A DNA stretch of 64,000 bases from Owenia fusiformis (Eukaryota; Annelida; Polychaeta; Sabellida; Oweniidae): contig CAIIXF020000003.1 of NCBI GenBank assembly GCA_903813345.2, forward strand, positions 9,132,218 to 9,196,217, read 5' to 3'. Made by a program: the position numbers and the translations under genes. How positions within the stretch are numbered: the stretch's first letter is position 1; the number at the start of each line of letters is the position of its first letter. The notes under the pieces were generated by a model. It saw nothing but the letters and a program-made list of their open reading frames with translations, ran no database searches and was not told the origin of the DNA. Shown here one piece after another: positions 48,638 through 59,836 of this stretch.

Positions 48638-48825
48638 CAAGGAGGATTGGCTCCCAGAATGCAACACCGATATTCTGCAAAACAATCACCTAGCGATAGC
48701 TTTGTTGGAGAGTATCGGGTCATTCTCCATGCAGTCGTACAAATTATACAGACACGAATAGCAAATGACGCATGCGTGGAGATTAAAGAATATCGAGTTG
48801 GAACCCTGGCTTCCAATCCTCCTTG
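48638..48825. mobile_element. 188-bp MULE-like MITE with 9-bp target duplication
   Basis: Ends CAAGGAGGATTGG and CCAATCCTCCTTG, flanked by CATTACATT on both sides (48629-48637 and 48826-48834). The right arm at about 55480-55495 carries the uninterrupted site with a single CATTACATT. A 9-bp duplication fits Mutator-like elements. It inserted after the arms became separate. Confidence 0.88.
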
Positions 48826-49640
48826 CATTACATTAATAAATTAAGGCAAATCCTGATATATTTTTAAAGTGCATTTTTTTATGAAATATTATCCAGCAAG
48901 TATTTAAATGAAACGGTCTTATTTAAATACAAATCATAACATGATGACATTTTTCATGAAACATTTTTCAATGAAATTCAATTGAAGGGTCAAGATAAAA
49001 CGAGCTAATTTAGGTGAAAACCCTTACATGATGATGTGTTTTCATAACTTCTTTCATAAAATTCCATCAAGGGGTGAAGATAAAATGATCGAATTTAAGT
49101 GATTTAAGGATCACGAGAATATGTTTTCTTTTATATTTTCTATGAAATCCCATCCAATGGTCAAGGTAAAATTTTGATTTTGATTTTGATTTGGTCACGT
49201 GTTCGAAAGATCCATATAAGGCCCATAGAAGCATATAGGAACGTCATTTTGAATGTCATGTAATAGATCCATATAAGGCTTTTAGAACCATTTATGGAAA
49301 GATGAGGGGAAGCCCCTGACACCTGTTTCACGATTTTTATGCACTTCATTATTGTACCGAAGTTTGCCGATTCGATTCGTCGTATTTCGGAATCCTGGTG
49401 ACAATTTTATACTCCATTGGAGTATTTTTGACCTACTTCTTATGACGGAAATTCCCGAACCTTGTTCGGATTAATCCGGATTTTCTGACCTACTTTATCT
49501 ACCGAGATTTCACGAGTTAACATTCGTCTCATTCCGGAATCCTGGTGACAATTTTATACTCCATTGGAGTATTTTTGATCTACTTTTTCTGGATTTTGCC
49601 CTACTTATTATATCTTGACAACAAGCAAATCAAAAAGTTC

Positions 49641-49718
49641 GACATGAACGGGTCTCGATCAACTAACCTAGACAATGGAAGCCAGGCACGCTAACCATGA
49701 GGCCAACGAGCTATCGAT
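49641..49718 (-). other. tRNA-like module, left arm
   Basis: The - strand reads GCTCGTTGGCCTCATGGTTA with an A-box-like TTGGCCTCATGGTTAGCG, and about 35 bp later GATCGAGACCCG, a degraded B box. It could be a tRNA-derived SINE head. I could not fold a full cloverleaf, so this is not called a tRNA. The right arm has the same at 54601-54674 on the + strand. Confidence 0.35.
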
Positions 49719-49829
49719 ATGAAAGAACAAAAGTATTATATATTTATACCGAGCGCCAATTTAAAATGATCCTCACTTTTGTCTCCACTTAAATACGACT
49801 CGTCAGTTGTATCCAGAATAGTAGAACGC

Positions 49830-49884
49830 CTATGGCGCTAGTGAATAACCAAGTCCCAGGTGAGTGGTTCGTATCCCTCCGTGA
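49830..49884 (+). other. Second tRNA-like module, left arm
   Basis: TATGGCGCTAGTGAATAACC followed 20 bp later by GTGGTTCGTATCCCTCCGTG, close to the B-box consensus GGTTCGANTCC. The mirror copy is at 54431-54487 (- strand). Confidence 0.3.
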
Positions 49885-50029
49885 TATACTATTTTTGTTT
49901 TATTAAATACGACAGAAAGGAGAAGGTGTAGGTTGAAAACAAGACGTTAATTTGTTTCAAAACAGTTTGGAAACATTAATCTCTGATAATTTAAGGTTTT
50001 ACACTCCTGAAGGGCCTCTAGATCTATGA

Positions 50030-51110
50030 AATTCAATAATCCAATCAGTAAAAATACGATTTCTCTGCAACCTGATGTCCAATCAAGATCATTCAAATAT
50101 ATATGTGTTCCTGACACGTTTCGGCGTCCGGGAATAAAATTGCTTGTGAAAACTATTTACAAAAGTGTTCCACAGACCCTTATCTACTTGGCTAAGGTTT
50201 TATTTAAAGATACATTGCCTTATTAAGCAGGTAGAGGGGCATACAGAACACAGAAGCAAAGGCTATGTTGAAAATTTTCTATATTTCAATTTGAACCTGT
50301 GTTTACATGTCACGTAGGCCAGTGTTTTATATGGGGATTATATGTACTTTCCTTGTTTACATGAACGTAAATCATTACATGAAATCTGCATTCTTCTGGG
50401 TTTAAGGTACAGCTGGAAAGTAACATTTTGGTAAAAAATTGCTATACCTGCACATGTTATTTTCTGGTACAAAATAAAGTATGAAGCCATGTGTCAATTT
50501 CCTTGCTTTTTTCAGGAAAGTATCATTACATTGTCTTCTTTTAAAATATCTGGTAGGCGTTCAATGGGAACTCCAGGAAATTCTGATATTTCACACTTTC
50601 TATTTTTCCAAATTTTCTTTCAAAGTTTCCAGACAACACAGGAGCTACCATTGACCTGTTTCCAGATATTCTAAAAGAAGATAGTGTAATGATACTTTCC
50701 TGAAAAAAGCAAGGAAATACACATATGCCTTCATACTTAATTTTGTACCAGAAAATAACATGTGCAGCTATAGCAATTTTTTACCAAAATGTTACTTTCC
50801 AGTTGAACCTTAATCTGGGTTTGTATTGTCTTATTGGGGCTTTTCGACTTTAAAACAAACCCTACCTAAATGGATTGTGTCTCGGGAACGTTTTTGTAAA
50901 TAGTTATTATAAACAATTCTGAAAGAATATCACATATTTTTGTCTTCCCGATTTCAGTCATGAATTACGTCAATTTCTCGTGCAAACATTGGGTAGACGT
51001 TGTCATAACCGGTTGCCTGCGAACGTGTCAGGAACATATAGATACTCGAATGATGTTGATTGAACATCAGGGTGCAGAGAAATCGTAATTTTACTGAGTG
51101 GCTTCACGAA
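50030..51110. mobile_element. Nested foldback in the centre of the 13-kb structure
   Basis: Outer arms: ACGATTTCTCTGCAACCTGA at 50056 against its complement near 51080, with GTTCCTGACACGTT in both. Inner arms: GGAAAGTAACATTTTGGTAA at 50414 against the complement near 50800, and CAGGAAAGTATCATTACA at 50513 against its complement near 50690. The frame 50489-50674 lies in the inner hairpin. Confidence 0.8.
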
Positions 51111-51535
51111 AAAATAAGCAGCACTTTAGGCCACCTAAATACAACTCGTCAGTTGTATCCAGTTGGAATCCCAGCGTAATGTTTTTAATTATATGGTTGT
51201 GCTTTGATTTTACGCTGAAAACATTTATAACTACGTCAACGTTATATTAAAACATTTATTATCTTTTCAGTTGTCTTAAAATGTAAAATATGATATATAT
51301 GTCAGCTTATTGCTTTCTGGAGAACAATCAAGGTTTAAATTTGGTACAATGAATCGGACACTCATGTAAATCGACATGGTTATAACATTGAACTCAATGC
51401 AGTAAATTAGTTATTTCTATGAATCACAGCGGGATTGGTTTCATTTTATATGATTGCCAACTCTGGCGTTTTTTTTTTGTAAATGCTTTTGACCGCTGTA
51501 AATGTGAAACTGATACAGTATTATTCAATTGTTTT

Positions 51536-51650
51536 ATGTCTTGGTCACATTTGCTCCGATTTTCACTACGGCGCCCGGCCGATTGAGTATTGTGTTCAGA
51601 AATGTATTCAATTTTGAACAAAATACTCGCAGCAAATGTGATCCAGGCAT
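51536..51650. mobile_element. Palindromic MITE, copy 3 of 3
   Basis: Starts ATGTCTTGGTCACATTTGCT, ends GCAAATGTGATCCAGGCAT, and retains only one GGCCGATTGAGTATT inner arm, so one side is deleted. The 96-codon - strand frame across it is not a gene. Confidence 0.8.
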
Positions 51651-52688
51651 TACGCAGCGGTATTTCGAACATACTATTGTTGCTTAACCACGACCTAGCC
51701 AATTTTAAAATCATACTCCTTATTTAAATCCAAGTAAACGATCAATGTCTAGGTATTTGGCGTTTGATGATACTATGGCCCTTGGCGAATTATGATTAGA
51801 TGAACCGAGGTCAACATTAATGTTTCTTGTACAAGGTCATCCCAAGGTCAAAGATAAATATTTAGGTATTTTACGTTTCAAGACCTTTGGACAAATTCGA
51901 TTCAACGATGTATTAAAGTTAAAATGTATACAGAGATAAAATAGGTTATCTCCTATCGTTTCCTTGTGTATACGTTTATGTCTCTGCGTAATAACGCAGA
52001 TGCGAGCAGGTAGTTACCAATCTCACCAGAAGCTGCTCGTTCGGGTCAGATAGCATGGCGGGTATGGTAGAAAGTTCCCTTTAACTTAAGTACATCTGTT
52101 TTCGTGGTTCAATTTTCATATCACCCTTAAAATGTATCTAATAGCAATGCAAATTAAAATATGTCCAGTGAACGAAAATGCAATACAAGAATAGATATTT
52201 CACTTTTTGTGATTTTGTAACAATGGGGTTATTTTTTGTATATGTAACATGGTCATTTTCACATTTTATATTATTACTGTTCATATTAATCAATCCCTAT
52301 TCATCTCAATATAACAGGTCCCTAAGTAGGTTGTTTGCAGTTTTACTCTTTTAATACCATGTTCACTTTTCACCTTTTATTGAAACCAGTTATTCAACTA
52401 TGCAAACTGTGTCAGTTTTATATATCTATTGTTCCCCTATATGGTCTTTCTCACTCACATGTAGCTGAGTTTGCATTGGGTGTTGGCTTGTCAGTAGTTG
52501 TTGTAAGAGTTCATGTTGTACATTACAGAGCATTGTATTTTAAACATTGAAGTTTGAAATATACTATTTTATATATATTTTAATTTGAAGTTCGAGTTAT
52601 TTTATTGCCACCCACGGGCCTTCCACACGCCCATTTACATATAACGCTTTGAAACAACTTTAAAAAGTGAGCAATGTCAGTGTTGTGA
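51651..52688. other. Centre of the 13-kb structure, nothing recognised
   Basis: No gene or element ends are seen apart from AT-rich text. Confidence 0.4.
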
Positions 52689-53490
52689 TAATAGAGAATT
52701 TTCGTTATAAGTTGTTTCAAAAACTTATACGTATACTTATAGTTTAAAGGGTCTTGTCGAACTAAAATCAATTCAAATTGATTTTCATAATCTGTACCAA
52801 GTGGGGCATAACTATTCCCGATATAGTCAAGCTCCATCATCAACTAGGGACTGTGAATACAATGTCCTTTGCTAGTGTCAATTATGAACACGATAAACTA
52901 AATGCTAGTTGACGGGTCCTTGTAGTGTACGATAAACAAGACCCTTTAAAGTGAATCACTACACGAACGAGTCGATCATTTCAAAGTTCTCATGAAATTA
53001 TAAGGTCAATTTTTAAGTTTTTACGTATAAAAGGGCCTTTATACGCAGATTATAAACTTACAGAGTTGGATCTCCGCATAGTATATGTGTGGACCTACTG
53101 ACCAGAATGGCTTATTAAAATTAATCGGCTGAATAGGCATAGTATCCAATCAAATAGCTCGACTCATTCATTAGCTGAACTAATTCTCCCTTCGTTATTT
53201 CTACAAGGTGATTCAAAACGATCATCTACAAAAAATATATTTGAGAGTAGATAAATCTGTAAAACCCGTGTGCTATATCAGCCTATTTGAGTCTAGAAAA
53301 CACATATGACACAACTAAACATGCTTTAAATCAAGGGGGTACGGATGGTATGCCATTGGCCCTTTTTATTACCGTCCTAGGAGATATTTCCCGACGAATT
53401 AGGAAATTATGAAACACCTTGTTTATTGGGTTTATAAGTATAAGTAAACGTATAAGTTTTTAAAAAACTTATAACGAAAATTCTCTAATA
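52689..53490. mobile_element. ~800-bp inverted-repeat element
   Basis: AATAGAGAATTTTCGTTATA on the left and TATAACGAAAATTCTCTAAT on the right, with the pairing continuing through ACTTATACGTATACTTATA and a diverged inverse. Confidence 0.75.
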
Positions 53491-54145
53491 ACGCCCCTCA
53501 TACCTATTTATTACAGGTCGTGTAGACCATTGTTGCCTGATTTATAGCAAAAATATTGACTTTTGCACGTTGATGATGATGATGATGATGCGCCTTTTAT
53601 AATAGATCTCATATCTTAGAAGCGTATCAGTTCAAAAAATACTAGAAGACCTTACATATTTTGCCATGCACTGCGCCTATTCATTTGGCAATTCAGTTGT
53701 AACTTTTATCTTGAAAAAAATAAATCTTCCAAATTTGTTGAATTTTCTTGCAGAAATCGCCTACCCCCCCCCCCCTCCATCCATTTTGTATGATCACAAG
53801 GCGTGATTTAAGCTGCTGATATTCTTCTTTAAACGAGTCGGATTTTCAAAATCTATAAGTTGGACTCCCTTTATAGAAGCTTCGAACTGAATTTGCACTG
53901 CTTAATGCTGAAATTTTATTGTTTATCCATACATTTTAAGAAAAAATGTATAAAAAAAGATGTTAAAGCCAAATGTTGCCCTAAAAATTCAGAAAATGTA
54001 AAAAATTTCGAATTTTCTATGTACAGGCCTTGTTGCCCCTTTAAGAAGCTTAATATGTAAATTATCTAATCAAACACTTCGTCCACCATTTTGAAACACT
54101 AATCAATCCAATCTGTGCTAGCGATTCATAGGGCGAGCCAGTGGG

Positions 54146-54302
54146 ATATTTCCAGGGTTCGTACACACCTGGAAATGTCAGGGAAATTGACTTGATTTTC
54201 CAAGTGCTGGAAATGTCAGGTAATTTTAAAATTAGGTCAAAAGGGCCAAAGATGACCGGGAATTTTGAAACGGTAGACATGTCAGGGAAATGTCAGGGAA
54301 AT
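54146..54302. repeat. GGAAATGTCAGGG-type interspersed repeat
   Basis: GTTCGTACACACCTGGAAATG, then four more AAATGTCAGG or ATGTCAGGGAAA words in 150 bp. From memory, similar sequence is widespread in marine animal genomes. Confidence 0.6.
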
Positions 54303-54430
54303 TTGTATCAGTGTTGAAAAAATAATGTTCCAGAGATTAATGTTTCCAAACTGTTTTGAAACAAACAAACGTCTTGTTTTCAACCTACACCTTGCTCCTT
54401 TCTGTCGTATTTAATAAAACAAAAATAGTA

Positions 54431-54487
54431 TATCACGGAGGGATACGAACCACTCACCTGGGACTTGGTTATTCACTAGCGCCATAG
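54431..54487 (-). other. tRNA-like module, right-arm mirror of 49830
   Basis: Reverse complement of the left-arm module with the B-box-like GGTTCGTATCCC unchanged. Confidence 0.3.
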
Positions 54488-54600
54488 GCGTTCTACTATT
54501 CTGGATACAACTGACGAGTCGTATTTAAGTGGAGACAAAAGTGAGGATCATTTTAAATTGGCGCTCGGTATAAATATATAATACTTTTGTCCTTTCATAT

Positions 54601-54674
54601 CGATAGCTCGTTGGCCTCATGGTTAGCGTGCCTGGCTTCCATTGTCTAGGTTAGTTGATCGAGACCCGTTCATG
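54601..54674 (+). other. tRNA-like module, right-arm mirror of 49641
   Basis: Same A-box-like and degraded B-box-like words as the left arm, opposite orientation. Confidence 0.35.
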
Positions 54675-55587
54675 TCGAACTTTTTGATTTGCTTGTTGTC
54701 AAGATATAATAAGTAGGGCAAAATCCAGAAAAAGTAGATCAAAAATACTCCAATGGAGTATAAAATTGTCACCAGGATTCCGGAATGAGACGAATGTTAA
54801 CTCGTGAAATCTCGGTAGATAAAGTAGGTCAGAAAATCCGGATTAATCCGAACAAGGTTCGGGAATTTCCGTCATAAGAAGTAGGTCAAAAATACTCCAA
54901 TGGAGTATAAAATTGTCACCAGGATTCCGAAATACGACGAATCGAATCGGCAAACTTCGGTACAATAATGAAGTGCATAAAAATCGTGAAACAGGTGTCA
55001 GGGGCTTCCCCTCATCTTTCCATAAATGGTTCTAAAAGCCTTATATGGATCTATCACATGACATTCAAAATGACGTTCCTATATGCTTCTATGGGCCTTA
55101 TATGGATCTTTCGAACACGTGACCAAATCAAAATCAAAATCAAAATTTTACCTTGACCATTGGATGGGATTTCATAGAAAATATCAAAGAAAACATATTC
55201 TCGTGATCCTTAAATCACTTAAATTCGATCATTTTATCTTCACCCGTTGATGGAATTTTATGAAAGAAGTTATGAAAACACATCATCATGTAAGGGTTTT
55301 CACCTAAATTAGCTCGTTTTATCTTGACCCTTCAATTGAATTTCATTGAAAAATGTTTCATGAAAAATATCATCATGTTATGATTTGTATTTAAATAAGA
55401 CCGTTTCATTTAAATACTTGCTGGATAATATTTCATAAAAAAATGCACTTTAAAAATATTTCAGGATTTGCCTTAATTTATCAATGTAATGTAAGTATTA
55501 GATTGACTCTCAAATAGGGTTCTATTTTAACTTTTTTATTGAAATTAATACTAGGCAGGACTCACTCTCTAAATAGCTAATAAAAAT

Positions 55588-55806
55588 TCAACCCTTGGAT
55601 GTGATTTCGTTGAAAAAAATATATGACAAGTCCAGAATCAAATGATTTGTCCAGAACCTCTTAAGATCCTGTTTGTAGTAGACATGGGCTATAAGGAGAG
55701 TGTCAACTTCTTCATGATCAGTATTTGATAGATTGTTGCAACTATCAGTTTTACAAAGTTCAATAGCAGCTCTGCCATAAGTGAAATTCATCCAATAATT
55801 TAGAGA
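55588..55806 (-). pseudogene. Remnant of a repeat-encoded protein with a DHEEVDTLLIAH motif
   Basis: The - strand frame reads LNYWMNFTYGRAAIELCKTD, then SNTDHEEVDTLLIAHVYYK. A motif like NxDHEEADTRxxxH is, from memory, frequent in uncharacterised proteins coded by repeats of invertebrate genomes; its function is unknown to me. The frame is cut upstream by the 1045-bp element at 55809. Beyond that element (about 56856-57180, - strand) text continues with several stops, so the gene is dead. The left arm matches only the part downstream of this motif (about 48440-48530). Confidence 0.45.
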
Positions 55807-55808
55807 TA

Positions 55809-56853
55809 CAGGGTGTCCGAAAAGTAAAGATACAAACACTCTAATTTTAATAGATTTAGGTTTAGATTACAATTCATCTACCAACTTTTGTAACATAAAC
55901 GTGTTAAAGTTACGACTGTCATGGTTACGGTGGTCAGGGGTGGTCAGGGGTATGCCGAGCAGTTCCATGATGTCGCTAAATTGTCATAAATTGCTAGAAT
56001 TTAACCATTTGAAACAGTGTTTATTATTGTATTTCCTATCAATGTTTTGTTTTGTTCAATATTGTATTCTTGCTGCCATAGTATTCTCTTTAGACTAATG
56101 ATATCACTGATGCATATCATAACTATATAAAGTCACTAACCAGTATAATCAAAGAAATATTATTTAAGTGCTTAGAAAAAAAGTCCCTGGATTAATAGGA
56201 AAGTCAATAGTGCACCTCCTGAATGCACCAATTCACAAAGCAAAGAAAACAAACCTTACAATTGAATGTCTTGACATTAAACCTTTTTGTACAATGGCCC
56301 ATATTACACTGAGAAGGTCCCGTTGGACTCCTACATTAATGAAAATCTTAAAGCAATATTTGTTAGAAGTTCAACAAGAAAATGAGACTGCTTGAAGCCT
56401 ATTTTATCAGTAATCTGAGAGATGGACATAAGCGGTATTGTCAGGTCTTAAATTTCTGGTCAAGATGCACCATGAATGTTTAGATTATGTTGGGAAATAC
56501 ATTATACTGGATAAAAGTAGTAACGTTAAATGACCAAATAGCATCAGCTCTTACAGTACTACTTCTTTTGCTGTTGTGGTACATAATTTGATGTATAATA
56601 GCAACAGATGATGGAGTGTCAAGATGTTATGAGCAGGAGAAAAAAATTATAAAATATAATTGTGACGCTGCTCCACATACCAGGGACTACCGTTACCATA
56701 ACAGCCATAACTTTTTCATTTTGAAACAAATTGTCATGACAGTTGCAGGATTAATTGTTATAATGTCATTCTATAATCTGTAGCAATTTCATCTTACAAC
56801 AGGTAAATCTATTGAAATTAGAGCATTTGTATCTTTACTTTCCGGACACCCTG
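55809..56853. mobile_element. Mariner-type element, 1045 bp, non-autonomous
   Basis: TA (55807-55808), then CAGGGTGTCCGAAAAGTAAA; the right end is TTTACTTTCCGGACACCCTG, then TA. The inverted ends extend about 45 bp. A 75-codon frame at 56168-56395 (LRKKVPGLIGKSIVHLLNAP...) is not a recognisable transposase. It is inserted into the older remnant at 55588 and is absent from the left arm. Confidence 0.8.
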
Positions 56854-57199
56854 TACAGTAACATTGCTTCACAAACCAAAGACAGCTCACCATTTTGTAA
56901 TACTTTCTAGAATCATCTTGTTGGCTGTTCTTCATTTCACAATGTTTGCATTTACCAAAATATCCCAAAGCCCAATATCCATCATGAACTTCCTAATTAC
57001 ACCACACTTAGGTGTAATATGGAAATCACCAAGTCTTTGACAACATTGCAATTGATATGAAGGAATTCAACCAACATAGCTTGATCACTGGTTATAATTA
57101 TCACACTACTTTAAATATATTCCAAGTGTTCTACTATAATTGCATAGATTCATGAGCAGTTTGCAACATATTATAACCAGAAAAGCCCAATGGACAAAG

Positions 57200-58660
57200 A
57201 TAGAGAATACCCGCCCCATTTGCAACTCAACTTTAAATTTCTAATTTTTAGACTTGTATACTCATGAAGTTTCTGACACATCTGAAAAATATCAAATAAT
57301 ACTTAGTATTGAACAGGCTTTCCAATATACATTTTTAAAAACCTTAAATCAAAGTAGGCAGGCAAAAGAACAGATTTGATCAAGAATTCATCAACCAATC
57401 AGCATAAAACTCAAGATATAAGGAACTATTGCTAAAAGTTGAAATGATGAAAAATTGAAAAATTACAAATTTTGTTCTTAAATGTCTAATTTCTCGACAC
57501 TAGTATACTAATGAAGGTCCTGAAAAATAATTATAGAATTCAATAACACATAAAGAATGGCTACATCTTTGTTAAAGTTTATACTGGTAGTTTGAAGTTA
57601 TTTTTTATATTTTCCGGTCATCTTCCCTAATAAATGGGGTAGGGGAGATCTGAAAGCTCTAATATGAACATTGTTTGTCCATTATACATTTTCAGTACCT
57701 TAAATGGAATAAGACATGTACAAGAACAGATGTAATCAAAAATGCATCAGCCAGTCAGCATAAAACTCAAGATATCAGGATCTATATGTTACTGCTGAAA
57801 GCAGCATTGATTAAAAAATGCCAAGTTTTGTCCTTAAAGTCTCATTTCTAGCCACTTGAATACCAATAACAGTTCTGAAAAATATTAAAAACATTAAATA
57901 ACACATAATATTGATATAGAATAGCTACAACATCATGAAAGTCTATAATTTCAAGTTATTTTATTTTTTCATATTTCTCGTTTATTTTCCATAATTGATG
58001 GGGTAGGGGAGATCTGAAAGCTCTAATATGAATATTGTTTGTCTACTATACATTTTCTATACCTTAAATGGAAGAACACATGTACAAAAACAGATTTGAT
58101 TGAAAATGCAACAATCAGACAGCATAAAACTCAAGATATGAGGAACTATATGTTACTGCTGAAAGCGAAAATGATAAAAAGAAATGCCAAGTTTTGTCCT
58201 TAAATGTCTCATTTCTAGCCACTTGTATACCGATATAGGTTCTGAAATATCTTAAAAACATTAAATAACACATAGTATTGATATAGAATAGCTACAACTT
58301 TGTTAAAGTTTATAATTTCAAGTTATTTTATTTTTTCATATTTTTCGGTAATTTTCCATAATAAATGGGGTAGGGGAGATCTGAAAGCTCTCATACGAGC
58401 ATTGGTTGTCCACTATACATTTTCTATACCTTAAATGGAAGAACACATGTACAAGCACAGATTTAATCAAAAAAGCAACAACCAGTCAGCATTTAAACTT
58501 GAGATATAAGGAACTATATGTAAATGCTGAAAGCGAAAATGATTAAAAATGCCAAATTTTGTCCTTAAATGTCACATTTCTAGACACAAGTATACTAATG
58601 AAGGTCTTGAAACATCTGAGAAACCTTACATAACACAAAATATTGATACAGAATAGCTAC
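57200..58660. repeat. ~365-bp tandem array, right arm
   Basis: GTAGGGGAGATCTGAAAGCTC recurs at spacings of about 364 and 369 (GAAAGCTCT at 57652, 58016 and about 58385). This is the inverse of the left-arm array with visible point divergence. Confidence 0.85.
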
Positions 58661-58925
58661 AACTTTGTTTGAGTTGAACATTTTGACTTCTTGTAGTTTC
58701 CATTTTTAGCCAATTTTTTCTAAAAAATTCAAGGTATGTCTTCTTCGGACCAGTATTTAGATATGTTCGCAAGAGTTATATGCTTCGCAGGCGAAATCCT
58801 TTATGCAGGACACCCTAATAGAATAGAAAATACACGGAAATTCCATCCAGCTCAAAAAGTCATTTTTTCCTTAACGGAGCCTCTTAGAAAATTTTCCTGC
58901 CCCAAACTTTATACTTGGAGATCTG

Positions 58926-59836
58926 TTCACTGGACGAATTTGCAGTGATATGAAAAATACCTGATCACCCTGAATCTCATGTTTTAATTTTTTTTCTAAA
59001 ATCATAGTGGACTTCATGCAATCATACACCTTAAATGGATATAATAATTTAATAATAAAGTTTCCAATATTGCCAAACAATTTGCATTAGCAGAATTGTA
59101 TTTATGTACCGTGTTTAGGCTTGATAGGTCAAAACGTACATTATAATAAAAGAAGAATGCGCCATGGGCCAGTCTGGATTTAAATTACCCCTTTTTGAAG
59201 CATTGTGTTTACATTTTTTTGTTCAGTTTATTTTATTACAAAGTATCATATCAAAATACAAATACAAATAGCGGCTGTACTTTACAGTATTAATAGCCAC
59301 GTTTAATACAAATTTAAGGTGTATTTATAAGATATTTCTTTTCCGGATACACTTTACAATTTGGCTTAGATATCCAGGGATGAGTTGTTTAGGGGATGAG
59401 TTGTCCGTAAGCCGCTGCGCATGGGGTACTCAAATGAATATTAAAACAATCTTTGATCGAATAGGTACCGGTGAGTGGCACTTTACAGATGACTTATCTT
59501 TTGATCAAACACAAATCATTATGACACACTGTTGCCATTTTTCTAAGCACCAAATATTTGGCTATCAAATAGATAGATCAAATAGTGCCTGACAAGCATA
59601 CATTTGCCTCTTCAATGATTCATACAAATAAATTGAGTAACTAAATAAAAAAATATTTATTGATGAACAAACACTTACAGATATAGAAAATAAACACCTC
59701 TAGGAACAGCTTGTTTGTTAACTTCAAGTTTGACAAGTGTTCTGTATTAAATATCAGTGACGCAGAATGACGATATATGACGCTTTACGACATAGTAATC
59801 CATATATAGTAATATATATATAATAGTATATAGTAA
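58926..59836. other. Intergenic, nothing recognised
   Basis: A 70-codon frame at 59380-59592 lacks motifs. A TATATA-rich patch lies just before the LINE fragment. Confidence 0.4.

Larger units (their letters stand above)
45740..58925. mobile_element. 13.2-kb inverted-repeat (foldback-like) structure
   Basis: The left arm (~45740-49985) is the inverted counterpart of the right arm (~54337-58925), around a 4.35-kb centre. Clear anchors are TTTCGCCTGCGAAGCATA at 45885 against its complement near 58780, and the block 48850-49985 against 54337-55460, which is nearly identical by eye. The outer parts (tandem arrays) differ more. The middle of the arms (47860-48440 against 55672-57200) has no visible match, so arm history is mosaic. 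Separate insertions hit each arm: a 188-bp MITE on the left and a 1045-bp mariner-type element on the right. No intact transposase is visible. It could be one giant foldback element, an inverted duplication of several older repeats, or partly an assembly effect. Confidence 0.7.

Noticed and set aside
49161-49349. 62-codon frame duplicated at 54968-55156
   Set aside because: Identical because both sit in the inverted arms; AT-rich and without motif, so duplication is not evidence of a gene.
56168-56395. 75-codon frame as a transposase
   Set aside because: No helix-turn-helix or catalytic block recognised; kept only as a note within the mariner-type element.
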